NCBI RefSeq assembly: GCF_014203155.1
Contig: NZ_JACHIK010000008.1
Location: 1-64,000, forward strand
From: Shinella fusca
GTDB lineage: Bacteria > Pseudomonadota > Alphaproteobacteria > Rhizobiales > Rhizobiaceae
Length of the DNA stretch: 64,000 nucleotides
Direction of reading: 5' to 3'
Part shown: positions 26,578 to 36,198 of the stretch, in pieces
How the letters are laid out: every line of letters begins with the position of its first letter
Position numbering within the stretch: the first letter of the stretch is position 1
Translations under genes and position numbers: made by a program
Notes under the pieces: generated by a model
What the model was told of the DNA's origin: nothing
The model's database searches: none
What the model saw: only the letters and a program-made list of their open reading frames with translations

Positions 26578-27744
26578 ATGGCGGACGATGGGCCTCTGCG
26601 CATCATTCACTGCTTCCGGTCGCCCATCGGCGGGATTTTCCGCCATGTGCGCGACCTTGCCGAATTCCATGCCAAGGCCGGCCATGACATCGGCATCATC
26701 TGCGACAGCCTCACGGGCAGCGCCTTCGAGGATTCGCTCTTCGACGAGATCCGCCCCTATCTCTCGCTCGGCCTCGTGCGCCTGCCGATCAGCCGGTCGA
26801 TCAGCCCGCGCGACCTCTTCGCCTTCCGGGAAAGCTATCGTGAAATAAAAGGTTTGCGGCCGGACGTGCTGCACGGGCACGGCGCCAAGGGTGGCGCCAT
26901 CGCCCGGCTCATCGGCTCAGCCCTGCGGGTCAACAGGTATCGCGTAGCCCGCCTCTATTCGCCGCACGGCGGCAGCCTGCACTACAGGCGCAACACCGCG
27001 TCGGGTCTTGCGATCCTGACCGCCGAACGGCTGCTCGAACCGCTCGGCGACGGGCTCACCTTCGTCTGCGACTACGAGCGCGACGTCTACGAGGCCCGGG
27101 TCGGCAAGCCGCGCGTGCGCGCCGAGCGCATCTACAACGGCATCCACGATCGCGACTTCGAGACCGTCCATCCGCGCGAGGATGCCGTCGACTTCCTCTA
27201 TATCGGCATGCTGCGCGACCTGAAGGGGCCGGACCTCTTCGTCGACGCCTTCGCCCGCACGGAGCGCCTCGTCGGCCGCCCGCTCTCGGCGCTGATGGTC
27301 GGCGACGGGCCGGACAGGGAGAAATACGCGCAGATGATGCTCCAGCGCGGGCTCGCCCGCCGCATCGGCCTGCTGCCCGCCATGAAGGCGCGGGAGGCCT
27401 TCGCCCTCACCCGCAACGTCGTGGTGCCCTCGCGCGCCGAGGCGATGCCCTATATCGTCCTGGAAGCACTCGCCGCGCGCAAGCCGGTCATCGCCAGCCG
27501 CGTCGGCGGCATTCCCGAAGTGCTCGGCCCCGGCAGCATCGCGCTGACCGAGCCGGGCGATGCACAGTCGCTCGCCGCCGTCATGGCCGAGGCTATCAGC
27601 GACCATAACTGGTTCGGCAAGGCGATGCCGGAGCCCGCCGCCTTCAAGCAGGCCTTCTCGGCCTCCGCCATGTCGAGCGCGCTCCTTGGCCTCTACCGCG
27701 ACATCCTCGCCGGCCAGGATGGCGGAAAACGGCACGCCCGGTAA
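26578..27744 (+). CDS. Glycosyltransferase family 4
   Basis: A 388-residue GT-B enzyme. The N-terminal domain has IIHCFRSPIGGIFRHVRDLAEFH and LRPDVLHGHGAKGGAIARLIG. The C-terminal donor domain has FLYIGMLRDLKGPDLFVDAF, LMVGDGP, and the EX7E-like VVVPSRAEAMPYIVLEALAARKPVIASRVGGIPEVL. It adds a hexose from a nucleotide sugar to the lipid-linked repeat unit at the inner face of the membrane. Five bases separate it from the Wza-like gene. Donor and linkage cannot be read from sequence. Confidence 0.88.
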   Translation: MADDGPLRIIHCFRSPIGGIFRHVRDLAEFHAKAGHDIGIICDSLTGSAFEDSLFDEIRPYLSLGLVRLPISRSISPRDLFAFRESYREIKGLRPDVLHGHGAKGGAIARLIGSALRVNRYRVARLYSPHGGSLHYRRNTASGLAILTAERLLEPLGDGLTFVCDYERDVYEARVGKPRVRAERIYNGIHDRDFETVHPREDAVDFLYIGMLRDLKGPDLFVDAFARTERLVGRPLSALMVGDGPDREKYAQMMLQRGLARRIGLLPAMKAREAFALTRNVVVPSRAEAMPYIVLEALAARKPVIASRVGGIPEVLGPGSIALTEPGDAQSLAAVMAEAISDHNWFGKAMPEPAAFKQAFSASAMSSALLGLYRDILAGQDGGKRHAR

Positions 27745-27823
27745 AGCTCGCTCCTCCCGCTACGTAAACGTTTCTTAGGGCCTTCATGCTATCTCCGGCA
27801 GAAACCTCCTGCAGAGGCCTGCC

Positions 27824-29389
27824 ATGAACCATGTCGACAAGCACGAGTCCTTCGATCCGGAAGCCCTGAGGCGCAAGGCCTCGGAAATCCGGACGATCTC
27901 GGCCGAATCCCCGCCGGACAACGCCAACGGCGAGAAGGTGGCCGCGCTCAACCCGCTTGCCCGCAAGATCGCCCAGCAGTTCCGCGACGACAGCTATTCG
28001 CCGGCGATGATCACCGGCCTCCTGCGCCTTGCCGAATTCGCCGCGCTCCTGGCCATCGGCTATTGCATCCATGTGTTCTACGTCAGCATGGCGATCACGG
28101 TGTTCTATGTCGCCGTGCTCGTCGGCGGCGCGGCCATCGGCGTGCTGCTGCTCCAGCTTGCCGACGCCTACCAGGTCCCTGCGCTCCGCTCGCCGCTGCG
28201 CATGACGCCGCGCATCCTCGCGGCCTGGGCGATCGCGTTCGCCACCATGGCGCTCGCCCTCTTCTTCTTCAAATCGGGCGGAGAATATTCCCGCGTCTGG
28301 TTCGCCTCGTGGTTCGCGGTCGGCGCCGTCTACCTCGCCGTCGAGCGGCAGGTGATCGCCTATGCCATCCGCCGCTGGGCGCGCAACGGCACCATGGAGC
28401 GCCGCGCCGTCATCGTCGGCGGCGGCGAGCCCGCCAAGGAACTCATCCGCTCGCTCGAGCACCAGCCGGAAAACGACATCCGCATCTGCGGCATCTTCGA
28501 CGACCGCGACGAGCGCCGCTCGCCCTCGATCATCGCCGGCTATCCCAAGCTCGGCACGGTGGCCGAGCTCGTGGAATTCGCCCGCCTCGCGCGCATCGAC
28601 ATGCTGATCATCTCGCTGCCGCTCTCGGCCGAGGCACGCATCCTGGCGCTGCTCAAGAAGCTCTGGGTGCTGCCCGTCGACATCCGCCTTGCCGCCCATG
28701 CCAAGGGCCTGCGCTTCCGCCCGCGCAGCTATTCCCAGGTCGGCAACCTGCCGATGCTCGACATCTTCGACAAGCCGATCGCCGACTGGGACAATGTCGC
28801 CAAGCGCATCTTCGACCTCTTCTTCAGCGTGGTCGCGCTGGTGCTGCTCTGGCCGCTCATGCTCGGCGCGGCGGCGGCGGTGAAACTCTCCTCGCCGGGG
28901 CCGGTCATCTTCAAGCAGAAGCGCCACGGCTTCAACAACGAGGTCATCGAGGTCTACAAGTTCCGCTCGATGTACACGCACCTTTCCGACCCGACGGCCC
29001 GTGCCGCGGTGACGAAGGGCGACCCGCGCGTGACCCCCGTCGGCCGCTTCATCCGCAAGACCTCCATCGACGAGCTGCCGCAGATCTTCAACGTGCTGAA
29101 GGGCCAGCTTTCCCTCGTCGGCCCGCGCCCGCACGCCGTCGAGGCACAGACCCACGACCGCAGGTATGTCGACGTGGTCGACGGCTACTTCGCCCGCCAC
29201 CGCGTCAAGCCGGGCGTCACCGGCTGGGCGCAGATCAACGGCTGGCGCGGCGAGATCGACCATGACGACAAGATCCGCTTCCGCACGGAATTCGACCTTT
29301 ACTACATCGAGAACTGGTCGCTCTGGCTGGACCTGAAGATCCTGTTCCTGACGCCGTTCCGCCTGCTCAACACGGAAAACGCCTATTGA
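27824..29389 (+). CDS. Undecaprenyl-phosphate hexose-1-phosphate transferase (polyprenyl glycosylphosphotransferase)
   Basis: A 521-residue initiating transferase. About four N-terminal TM helices (70-170) and a CoA-binding-like Rossmann domain (RRAVIVGGGEPAKELIRSL) precede TM5 (IFDLFFSVVALVLLWPLML). The catalytic bacterial sugar transferase domain has SSPGPVIFKQKRHGFNN, EVYKFRSMYTH, SIDELPQIFNVLKGQLSLVGPRPHA and PGVTGWAQINGWRGE. It loads the first sugar phosphate on the C55 carrier, like WcaJ/PssZ and UppE of Agrobacterium. AGAGG precedes ATG 27824. Confidence 0.93.
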   Translation: MNHVDKHESFDPEALRRKASEIRTISAESPPDNANGEKVAALNPLARKIAQQFRDDSYSPAMITGLLRLAEFAALLAIGYCIHVFYVSMAITVFYVAVLVGGAAIGVLLLQLADAYQVPALRSPLRMTPRILAAWAIAFATMALALFFFKSGGEYSRVWFASWFAVGAVYLAVERQVIAYAIRRWARNGTMERRAVIVGGGEPAKELIRSLEHQPENDIRICGIFDDRDERRSPSIIAGYPKLGTVAELVEFARLARIDMLIISLPLSAEARILALLKKLWVLPVDIRLAAHAKGLRFRPRSYSQVGNLPMLDIFDKPIADWDNVAKRIFDLFFSVVALVLLWPLMLGAAAAVKLSSPGPVIFKQKRHGFNNEVIEVYKFRSMYTHLSDPTARAAVTKGDPRVTPVGRFIRKTSIDELPQIFNVLKGQLSLVGPRPHAVEAQTHDRRYVDVVDGYFARHRVKPGVTGWAQINGWRGEIDHDDKIRFRTEFDLYYIENWSLWLDLKILFLTPFRLLNTENAY

Positions 29390-29394
29390 GCGAC

Positions 29395-30633
29395 ATGGCC
29401 CTCCCCCACGCCCCGGTGTTCCGGCCGCAGCTTGCGGCCGTCGGCGTTGCCGGCTCGGCGCTGGTGACGGTGGGCGTGTTCCTGTCGGGCTTCGTCATCA
29501 GCGAGCCCGCGCCCTACGAAGTCTTCATGGCCGCGCTCATCGGCCTGTGGGCGATCGTCGGCCTGCGCATCTCGCGGGGCGTCGCGCCCCTCCTCATCCT
29601 GCTTCTTCTCTTCAATCTCGGCGGCATGCTCTCGCTGACGGTGATGGACGATATTGCCGACGGGCCGATGTACATCGCCGTCTCGACCTTCCTCGCGCTC
29701 TCCTGCGTCTTCTTCGCCGCCATCGTCGAAGCGCGGCCGGCGCGGCTCGACCTCATCTTCCGCGCCTGGGTGGCGAGCGCCCTCATCACCTCCATCCTCG
29801 GCATCCTCGGCTATTTCCATGCCTTTCCGGGCTCGGAGGTGTTCACGCTCTACGACCGCGCCAAGGGCGCGTTCCAGGATCCGAACGTCTTCGGCCCCTT
29901 CCTCGTCGCGCCCTCGCTCTACCTGGTGCACGGGCTGCTGGCCGGGCGCCTTGCCGGCGCGCCGCTGAAGGTCGCCGGCGTCCTCATCCTGGCGCTCGGC
30001 CTCTTCCTCTCCTTCTCGCGCGCGGCCTGGGCGCTCTATCTCTTCTCCGTGATGGCGCTCGTCTTCGTCATGCTTTTGAAGGAGCGCACCGGCGCCTTCC
30101 GGCTGAAGATCCTCGTCCTCAGCCTCCTCGCCGCCGTCATCCTCGTCCTTGCCCTCGTCGTCGCGCTGCAATCGGACAAGGTCTCCGACCTCTTCTCCAA
30201 CCGCACCCAGCTCGTGCAGGAGTATGACGGCGGCCATCTCGGCCGTTTCGAGCGCCACCGCATCGGCTTCCTGATGGCGATGGAAAAGCCGCTCGGCATC
30301 GGCCCCATGGTCTTCAGCACCATCTTCCCGGAGGACGAGCACAATATCTGGCTGAAATCGCTGACGACCTACGGCTGGCTCGGCTTCTCCTGCTATTTCG
30401 CCCTGATCGTCTGGACGCTTTGCGCCGGCTTCAAGGCTCTGTTGCGCAACCGCCCCTGGCAGCCCTACCTGATGATCGCCTACATCTGCGTCGCCGGGCA
30501 CACCGCCATCGGCTTCGTCATCGACACCGACCACTGGCGGCACGCCTATCTGCAGATCGGCATCGTCTGGGGGTGCCTTGCGCTGGAGCGCCGCTACAAC
30601 CGGCAGGCAGCGCCGGCCGCGAGCCCGTCATGA
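29395..30633 (+). CDS. Wzy-like O-antigen ligase/polymerase family membrane protein
   Basis: About 412 residues with ten or more transmembrane helices and a periplasmic loop containing DRAKGAFQDPNVFGPFL and, later, GIGPMVFSTIFPEDEHNIWLKSLTTYGWLG. This pattern (short motifs, DEHN..W) is that of Wzy_C/O-antigen ligase proteins, which polymerise repeat units in the periplasm. ATG 29395 is taken as start; a TTG at 29386 overlapping the previous stop codon is possible. The next gene overlaps its TGA (ATGA). Confidence 0.83.
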   Translation: MALPHAPVFRPQLAAVGVAGSALVTVGVFLSGFVISEPAPYEVFMAALIGLWAIVGLRISRGVAPLLILLLLFNLGGMLSLTVMDDIADGPMYIAVSTFLALSCVFFAAIVEARPARLDLIFRAWVASALITSILGILGYFHAFPGSEVFTLYDRAKGAFQDPNVFGPFLVAPSLYLVHGLLAGRLAGAPLKVAGVLILALGLFLSFSRAAWALYLFSVMALVFVMLLKERTGAFRLKILVLSLLAAVILVLALVVALQSDKVSDLFSNRTQLVQEYDGGHLGRFERHRIGFLMAMEKPLGIGPMVFSTIFPEDEHNIWLKSLTTYGWLGFSCYFALIVWTLCAGFKALLRNRPWQPYLMIAYICVAGHTAIGFVIDTDHWRHAYLQIGIVWGCLALERRYNRQAAPAASPS

Positions 30634-31784
30634 CCGAGACGCCCGAACGGACCCAGCGACCGCTCCGCCTGATGCAGGTGCTGGAGCCGAGCGGCGGCGG
30701 CTCGGGCCGCCATTTCATCGACCTGTGCCGGGGCCTGCAGGCGCGCGGCCATGTCGTGCACGCCGTCTATTCGCCGGTGCGCGCGGAGGACCGCTTCGTC
30801 GCGGAACTGCGAAGCCTCGATCTTGCCGGCATTCATGTCGTCGCCATGGCGCGCTCGCCCGGCCCTTCGGATTTCGGCGCATGGCGGGCGCTGCGCGGCC
30901 TCATGCGGCAGGCCGGTCCCTTCGATGTCGTCCACGGCCACAGCTCCAAGGCGGGCGCGCTCCTGCGCCTTCATCTTCCCGGCCGGCATGTGCCGCGGGT
31001 CTATACGCCGCACGCCTTCCGCACCATGGATCCCGGCCTCGGCAATCTCGGCAAAAAGGTCTACGGCTCGATCGAGAAACTGCTCGCGCGCGGCTTCACC
31101 GACCGGCTGATCTGCGTGTCGGCGGACGAATACGCCCATGCCCGCGCGCTCGGCGTGCCGCGCCGCAAACTTTCCATCGTCATCAACGGGGTGGAGACGC
31201 CGCCGGACGATTGCCGTGCGGCCGTGCGCGATGCGCTCGGCATTCCGGCCGATGCCCTCACCTTCGGCTTCGTCGGCCGCCTCTGTCACCAGAAGGCGCC
31301 GGAGCGCCTCGTTGCCGCCTTCGACCTTGCGGCGCGCAGCCTGCCGGATGCCCATCTGCTGATGGTCGGCTCGGGCGAGGCGGAAGGCGATGTCCGCACG
31401 CGGATCGCGGCCTCGGCCCATCCGGAGCGCATCCACCTGACGGCCGGCTTCACCGGCGCGAAGGCCATGGCGGCCATCGACGCGCTCGTCATGCCGAGCC
31501 GCTACGAGGCGATGTCCTATGTGATGCTGGAAGCGGCGGCCGCCGGAAAGCCGATGATCCTCACCGATGTCGGCGGCGTCTCGACGGTGCTCAGGCACGG
31601 CGAGAACGGCGAGGTGCTGGAAAACAGCGACGACCCGCAGCCGCTGGCCGATGCGATGCTACGCCTTGCCGAGCCGGACCGGCTCGCCCGCCATGCCGAC
31701 GCCGCCCGCGCCCGCAGCCGGGACTACGGCCTCGAGCGCATGATCTGCGATACCGAGGCGATCTACCGGAGCCTCATCGCGTAA
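30630..31784 (+). CDS. Glycosyltransferase family 4
   Basis: A 384-residue GT-B enzyme: LMQVLEPSGGGSGRHFIDLCRGL at the acceptor side, VVHGHSSKAGALLRLHLPG, and the donor side GFVGRLCHQKAPERLVAAF, LMVGSGEAEGDV, VMPSRYEAMSYVMLEAAAAGKPMILTDVGGV. ATG 30630 overlaps the TGA of the Wzy-like gene (ATGA), so translation is coupled. It is the last gene of the polysaccharide operon and a second, distinct transferase for the repeat unit. Confidence 0.9.
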   Translation: MTETPERTQRPLRLMQVLEPSGGGSGRHFIDLCRGLQARGHVVHAVYSPVRAEDRFVAELRSLDLAGIHVVAMARSPGPSDFGAWRALRGLMRQAGPFDVVHGHSSKAGALLRLHLPGRHVPRVYTPHAFRTMDPGLGNLGKKVYGSIEKLLARGFTDRLICVSADEYAHARALGVPRRKLSIVINGVETPPDDCRAAVRDALGIPADALTFGFVGRLCHQKAPERLVAAFDLAARSLPDAHLLMVGSGEAEGDVRTRIAASAHPERIHLTAGFTGAKAMAAIDALVMPSRYEAMSYVMLEAAAAGKPMILTDVGGVSTVLRHGENGEVLENSDDPQPLADAMLRLAEPDRLARHADAARARSRDYGLERMICDTEAIYRSLIA

Positions 31785-31815
31785 AGGCCGCCTCCCCCCA
31801 AGGGGAAGCGGCCTG
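31785..31815 (-). terminator. Terminator between the polysaccharide operon and the small membrane protein gene
   Basis: The stem GGCCGC..GCGGCC, with inner pairs CCCC/GGGG, starts right after the plus-strand stop codon. On the minus strand it is followed by TTTA, and on the plus strand by no T-run, so it mainly serves the gene at 31837-32088. Confidence 0.5.
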
Positions 31816-31836
31816 AAACAGTCCATGCCGGCGATG

Positions 31837-32088
31837 CTATCGCCGGATCGCCCGTCCGATCGCGATGAGGATGCAGGCGCCGATGAAGCCGGCCACCAGA
31901 TAGCCGAGCCAGCCGCCGAGCGAGACGCCGATCAGCCCCAGCAGAATGTTCGCCACCGCTGCGCCGACGATGCCGAGCACGATGTTCATCAGCACGCCCA
32001 TGTTGCTTTTCATGAACATTTCGGCGAGCCAGCCGGCGATGCCCCCGATGATGATGGCTGCGATCCAGCCGATACCTGCGTCTTCCAT
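31837..32088 (-). CDS. GlsB/YeaQ/YmgE-family small membrane protein
   Basis: An 83-residue protein with three hydrophobic, glycine-rich segments: GWIAAIIIGGIAGWLAEMFMK, GVLMNIVLGIVGAAVANILLGLIG and LGGWLGYLVAGFIGACILIAIGR. This is the transglycosylase-associated (Tag) family of stress-related inner-membrane proteins; the biochemical role is unknown. ATG 32088 (MEDAGIGW) follows GAGACGGGA. The frame extends upstream into the tRNA gene, so the short start is the right one. Confidence 0.85.
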   Translation of the reverse strand: MEDAGIGWIAAIIIGGIAGWLAEMFMKSNMGVLMNIVLGIVGAAVANILLGLIGVSLGGWLGYLVAGFIGACILIAIGRAIRR

Positions 32089-32204
32089 TCCCGTCTCCTC
32101 ACGTTGGGATGCCGCCGCCCCAAATGGCCGGCGGGAGGAAACGCAAAAACCGCCCCAAAGTTCCATGACGGAACCGGGCGGGCATTCGGCGGGTGAAGAG
32201 AAAA

Positions 32205-32281
<77 letters not shown>

Positions 32282-32294
32282 GACCGCGCAAACC

Positions 32295-32322
32295 CCTATA
32301 GTCTCGGACACTTGGATGCAAG
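32295..32322 (-). promoter_or_regulatory. Candidate promoter of tRNA-Pro
   Basis: On the minus strand TTGCAT (32317-32322) and TATAGG (32295-32300) are separated by 16 bases, putting transcription start a few bases before the tRNA 5' end. Confidence 0.4.
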
Positions 32323-32384
32323 CCAAAAAATCGGCGGGCGGGAACAAATACGGTGTTTTCGCCCGCCCCTGGGGATAGTGCCGC

Positions 32385-32915
32385 CTACCGCACCTGATCG
32401 AGCAGGCGCTTGCATTCGAGGAGATCGTAAAGGGCCTCCTGCAGGAGGGCGCGGTCCTCCTTGCCGACGCTCGTCTTGCCGATGGAGATTTCCGGCGCCT
32501 CGTCCGTGCCGCCAACGAAGGAGAAGAAACGGCGGCTGGCGGGCGCCTTGGCGCGGCCGACGATCTGGTCCTCGTCGCTGCCGGCCTTGGGCGGCGGCGG
32601 CTCCTCGTGGCTTGCGGCCGCCAGCGCCTCGACGGTCGCAAGGTCGCCGCTCGCGATGGCGGCGACGAACTTGTTGCCGTTGACCTTGAGCAGCTTCTGC
32701 ACGCCCTTGATCGTATAGCCGTGATCGTAGAGGAGATGGCGGATGCCCTTGAGGAGGTCGACGTCCTCCGGCCGATAGTAGCGCCGGCCGCCGCCGCGCT
32801 TCATCGGCTTGATCTGCGTGAAGCGCGTCTCCCAGAACCGCAGCACATGCTGCGGCAGGTCGAGATCGTCTGCGACTTCGCTGATGGTGCGGAACGCGTC
32901 CGGACTCTTGTCCAT
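32385..32915 (-). CDS. MerR-family transcriptional regulator
   Basis: A 176-residue regulator. The winged-helix N-terminus [46 protein letters not shown] is characteristic of the MerR protein found beside ihfA in many alphaproteobacteria. The C-terminus has no cysteine metal site; it is rich in charged residues and ends [17 protein letters not shown] 32915 follows GAGGGTAG. It is the distal gene of the plsX-fabH-ihfA group. Confidence 0.88.
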   Translation of the reverse strand: MDKSPDAFRTISEVADDLDLPQHVLRFWETRFTQIKPMKRGGGRRYYRPEDVDLLKGIRHLLYDHGYTIKGVQKLLKVNGNKFVAAIASGDLATVEALAAASHEEPPPPKAGSDEDQIVGRAKAPASRRFFSFVGGTDEAPEISIGKTSVGKEDRALLQEALYDLLECKRLLDQVR

Positions 32916-33035
32916 TCTACCCTCGATGAAAAGCCAGCGGCGGCATTCTGACACGAATGCCGCCGAATCGCATTCATTTCAGCGGGTTGCCGAACAATAT
33001 TCAAGCATCGATTCGCCTTTGGCAGGCCGAAGCGC

Positions 33036-33374
33036 TCAGGAAGCGGGGGATGCCGGCTTCTGTTTCGCCTTGCGCGCGAGATGGGCCTTCAGCACGCGCT
33101 GCTTGAGAACGTTCGAGGCCTTGAAGGTCATGACGCGGCGGGGCGAGATCGGCACTTCCTCGCCGGTCTTGGGATTGCGGCCGATGCGCTCGTTCTTGTC
33201 GCGCACCTGGAACGTGGCGAAGGAGGAGAGCTTCACGCTCTCGCCGCGCACGATGGCGTTGCAGATCTCGTCGATCACGGTCTCGACGAGCTCTGCCGAT
33301 TCGGTCCTGGAAAGGCCGACCTTCCGGAAAACCGATTCGGCCAGATCTGCGCGTGTCACCGTTTTGCCGCTCAT
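33036..33374 (-). CDS. ihfA: Integration host factor subunit alpha
   Basis: A 112-residue HU/IHF-fold protein. [27 protein letters not shown] starts the dimerisation part. [29 protein letters not shown] includes the RNPKTGE beta-arm with the intercalating proline. The Lys/Ala/Pro tail is longer than in enterobacteria. It bends DNA at specific sites as a heterodimer with IhfB. The gene lies about 100 bases downstream of fabH. Confidence 0.93.
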   Translation of the reverse strand: MSGKTVTRADLAESVFRKVGLSRTESAELVETVIDEICNAIVRGESVKLSSFATFQVRDKNERIGRNPKTGEEVPISPRRVMTFKASNVLKQRVLKAHLARKAKQKPASPAS

Positions 33375-33474
33375 CGTTCCTCACCGATTTCTTATTGAAA
33401 GCGCATGGTTAAGTGGCGGAAGAGTATTGTCCTTGCCCCCCGTGGTCAAGCGGCGCGACGGGCGCGCCGTTCAC

Positions 33475-34446
33475 CTACCAGCGAAGCAGCACCGCGCCCC
33501 AGGTGAAGCCGCCGCCCATGGCCTCCAGGAGGACGAGGTCGCCTTCCTTGATCCGGCCGTCGGCAGCCGCCGCGGCAAGCGCCAGCGGGATGGAGGCGGC
33601 CGAGGTGTTGCCGTGCTGGTCGACGGTGACGACGACCTTCTCCAGCGGGATGCCGAGCTTCCTGGCGGAGCCGTCGATGATGCGCTTGTTGGCCTGGTGC
33701 GGCACCAGCCAGTCGATGTCGTCGGCGGAAAAGCCCGTCGCATCGAAGGCCGAGACGATGACGTCCGTGATCATGCCGACGGCATGCTTGAAGACCTCGC
33801 GGCCTTCCATGCGAAGGTGCCCGACGGTGCCGGTGGTGGACGGGCCGCCGTCGACATAGAGCTTCTCGCGGTGCGCGCCGTCGGAGCGCAGCTGCGCCGT
33901 CAGCACGCCGCGGTCGGCGGTGGTGCCGCTGCCCTCCTGCCCTTCCAGCACGATGGCGCCGGCGCCGTCGCCGAAGAGCACGCAGGTCGTGCGGTCGGTC
34001 CAGTCGAGGATGCGCGAGAAGGTCTCCGCGCCGATGACGAGGACGCGTTTGGCAAGGCCGCCGCGGATATAGGCGTCCGCCGTCGCCACCGCATAGACGA
34101 AGCCGGAACAGACGGCCTGCACGTCGAAGGCGAAGCCGTGGTGCATGCCGAGGCGGTTCTGGATGTTGACGGCGGTGGCCGGGAAAGTGTTGTCCGGCGT
34201 GGAGGTCGCGACGATGATGAGGTCGATGTCGGCCGGCGTCAGCCCGCCCTTGTCGAGCGCGGCGCGCGCGGCGGCCTCGCCGAGCGAGGCGGTCGTCTCG
34301 CCCTCGCCGGCGATGTAGCGCTGGCGGATGCCGGTGCGCTGCACGATCCACTCGTCGGACGTGTCGACCATGCTTTCCAGCTCGGCATTGGTGAGCACCC
34401 GCTTGGGAAGCGCCGTCCCGAAACCGCGGACCACTGAACGAATCAT
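33475..34446 (-). CDS. fabH: Beta-ketoacyl-ACP synthase III
   Basis: A 323-residue thiolase-fold enzyme that condenses acetyl-CoA with malonyl-ACP to begin fatty acid synthesis. The catalytic triad is Cys113 (AVCSGFVYA), His in [11 protein letters not shown], and Asn in [14 protein letters not shown]. The C-terminal [13 protein letters not shown] is standard. It starts 5 bases after the plsX stop codon, so the two are co-transcribed. Confidence 0.97.
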   Translation of the reverse strand: MIRSVVRGFGTALPKRVLTNAELESMVDTSDEWIVQRTGIRQRYIAGEGETTASLGEAAARAALDKGGLTPADIDLIIVATSTPDNTFPATAVNIQNRLGMHHGFAFDVQAVCSGFVYAVATADAYIRGGLAKRVLVIGAETFSRILDWTDRTTCVLFGDGAGAIVLEGQEGSGTTADRGVLTAQLRSDGAHREKLYVDGGPSTTGTVGHLRMEGREVFKHAVGMITDVIVSAFDATGFSADDIDWLVPHQANKRIIDGSARKLGIPLEKVVVTVDQHGNTSAASIPLALAAAAADGRIKEGDLVLLEAMGGGFTWGAVLLRW

Positions 34447-34451
34447 TCTGT

Positions 34452-35507
34452 CTATACCTCGTCGCTCACGCCCTGCGCGCCTTCGACAGGCCGGCCCGCG
34501 TGATACTTCTGCAAATCTCTTTCGATCTTGTCCTTGAGGCCGTTGCGGACCATGTCGTAGCCGACATCCACCGCCGCGGCGAAGCCCTCGGCATCCGTGC
34601 CGCCATGGCTCTTGATGACGATGCCGTTGAGGCCGAGGAACACGCCGCCGTTGACCTTGCGCGGATCCATCTTCTCGCGCACCCGGTCGAAGGCGCTCTT
34701 GGCGAGCACGTAGCCGAGCTTGGCGAGCCAGGTGCGCGACATGGCCGCGCGCAGGTACTCGGCGATCTGCCGCGCCGTCCCCTCCGCCGCCTTCAGCGCA
34801 ATGTTGCCGGCAAAACCTTCCGTGACCACCACGTCCACCGTGCCGCGACCGATATCGTCGCCCTCGACGAAGCCATAATACTCGATCGTGTCGAAATTGG
34901 CCTCGCGGATGAGCTGGCCGGCGGCCTTGACCTCTTCCTGTCCCTTGATCTCCTCGACGCCGACATTGAGCAGGCCCACCGTCGGCCGGTCGATCTCGAA
35001 GAGGGCGCGCGCCATGGCGCCGCCCATCAGGGCGAAATCGAAGAGCTGGTTGGCGTCGGCGCCGATGGTCGCGCCGATATCGAGCACGATGCTTTCACCC
35101 CTGAGGGTCGGCCAGATGCCGGCGATCGCCGGGCGCTCGATGTTCGACATCATGCGCAGGCAGAACTTCGACATGGCCATCAGCGCGCCGGTATTGCCGG
35201 CTGAGACGGCGACATCCGCCTCGCCCTTCGCCACCGCCTCGATCGCCAGCCACATGGAGGATTTTCCCCGCCCGCGGCGCAGCGCCTGGCTGGGCTTCTC
35301 GTCCATGGCGACGGCGATCTCGCAGTGATGGAAGGTGCTGGCCGCCTTCAGCTTGGGATGCTGCGCCAGAAGCGGCTCGCATTCGGCGGCATTACCATAA
35401 AGCGCAAAGCGGACTTCGGGGTGGCGCTCCAGAGCCTTGGCTGCGCCTGGGATGGCGACCTTCGGGCCGAAATCGCCACCCATGACATCGACGGAAATTC
35501 TGACCAC
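34452..35507 (-). CDS. plsX: Phosphate acyltransferase PlsX
   Basis: A 351-residue enzyme converting acyl-ACP to acyl-phosphate for phospholipid synthesis. It begins [12 protein letters not shown] and contains [48 protein letters not shown] and [20 protein letters not shown]. The start is GTG 35507 with AAGG upstream; no ATG fits the conserved N-terminus. It is grouped with DUF177 upstream and fabH downstream, the common rhizobial order. Confidence 0.97.
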   Translation of the reverse strand: MVRISVDVMGGDFGPKVAIPGAAKALERHPEVRFALYGNAAECEPLLAQHPKLKAASTFHHCEIAVAMDEKPSQALRRGRGKSSMWLAIEAVAKGEADVAVSAGNTGALMAMSKFCLRMMSNIERPAIAGIWPTLRGESIVLDIGATIGADANQLFDFALMGGAMARALFEIDRPTVGLLNVGVEEIKGQEEVKAAGQLIREANFDTIEYYGFVEGDDIGRGTVDVVVTEGFAGNIALKAAEGTARQIAEYLRAAMSRTWLAKLGYVLAKSAFDRVREKMDPRKVNGGVFLGLNGIVIKSHGGTDAEGFAAAVDVGYDMVRNGLKDKIERDLQKYHAGRPVEGAQGVSDEV

Positions 35508-35625
35508 GCGTGCTTTGCCTTAATTCTTGTTTCCAACGGCAGAAGAGCCGCCGCGGCGGGGGTTGCGCCAAAATAGCGCTTTTCGCCGGGGGCACAACTG
35601 AATTATCGGGCGCCTCAAAGGCCGT

Positions 35626-36180
35626 TCAGTCTTTTTTCCAGTCCTTGAGAGCCGCGAAAGGCGAAGGCTTGCGGTCGTCCGCCTCGGTGCTTTCGATATG
35701 GCCGGAAAAGGCGACGTCGGCCCTGCGCGGATAGGGATCTATGGCGAGCGCCGCATGCTCGGCGGCGACCGCGCCGGCATCGATCGTGTCGCCCGTGAAG
35801 ACTTCCGGCGCGTCCGGGCCGTCCGGGTCTAGCAGCATTTCGCCGGTCTCGTTCGTCACCGCCATGCGCGCCAGCTTCGAGCCTTCCGGCACGAAGACGA
35901 CCTCGACCGGCTCGTCGATATGGGACGAGACGGGATCGAGCGTGACGACGCAGGCCTGCACGATATCCGCCGTGACGCGGCCCTTGAGGCGCACGCCGTC
36001 GCGCTTCCAGCGCCGGATCTCGAAGGTCGCCGAAAGGGCCTTCACCTCCAGCACCGACCAGAGTTCGGCGAGCCCCGCACGCTCCTGCGCGTCGGCGCTG
36101 ATCGTCACCTCGACCGGATTGGCCGAGATGTGCCCCACCTTGACCGGGTAGGAGAACGGCGTGTCGTCGTCTTGTCTCAT
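35626..36180 (-). CDS. DUF177 (YceD-like) protein
   Basis: A 184-residue DUF177 protein. The conserved core VQACVVTLDPVSSHIDEPVEVVFVPEG holds the single cysteine typical of the family. Family members are tied to 23S rRNA/large-subunit maturation (YceD/Rrp14-like) and normally precede rpmF-plsX; here plsX follows and rpmF is absent. 18 bases separate it from the upstream chaperone gene. Confidence 0.88.
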   Translation of the reverse strand: MRQDDDTPFSYPVKVGHISANPVEVTISADAQERAGLAELWSVLEVKALSATFEIRRWKRDGVRLKGRVTADIVQACVVTLDPVSSHIDEPVEVVFVPEGSKLARMAVTNETGEMLLDPDGPDAPEVFTGDTIDAGAVAAEHAALAIDPYPRRADVAFSGHIESTEADDRKPSPFAALKDWKKD

Positions 36181-36198
36181 CTTTCGCCTTCCGCCGCC

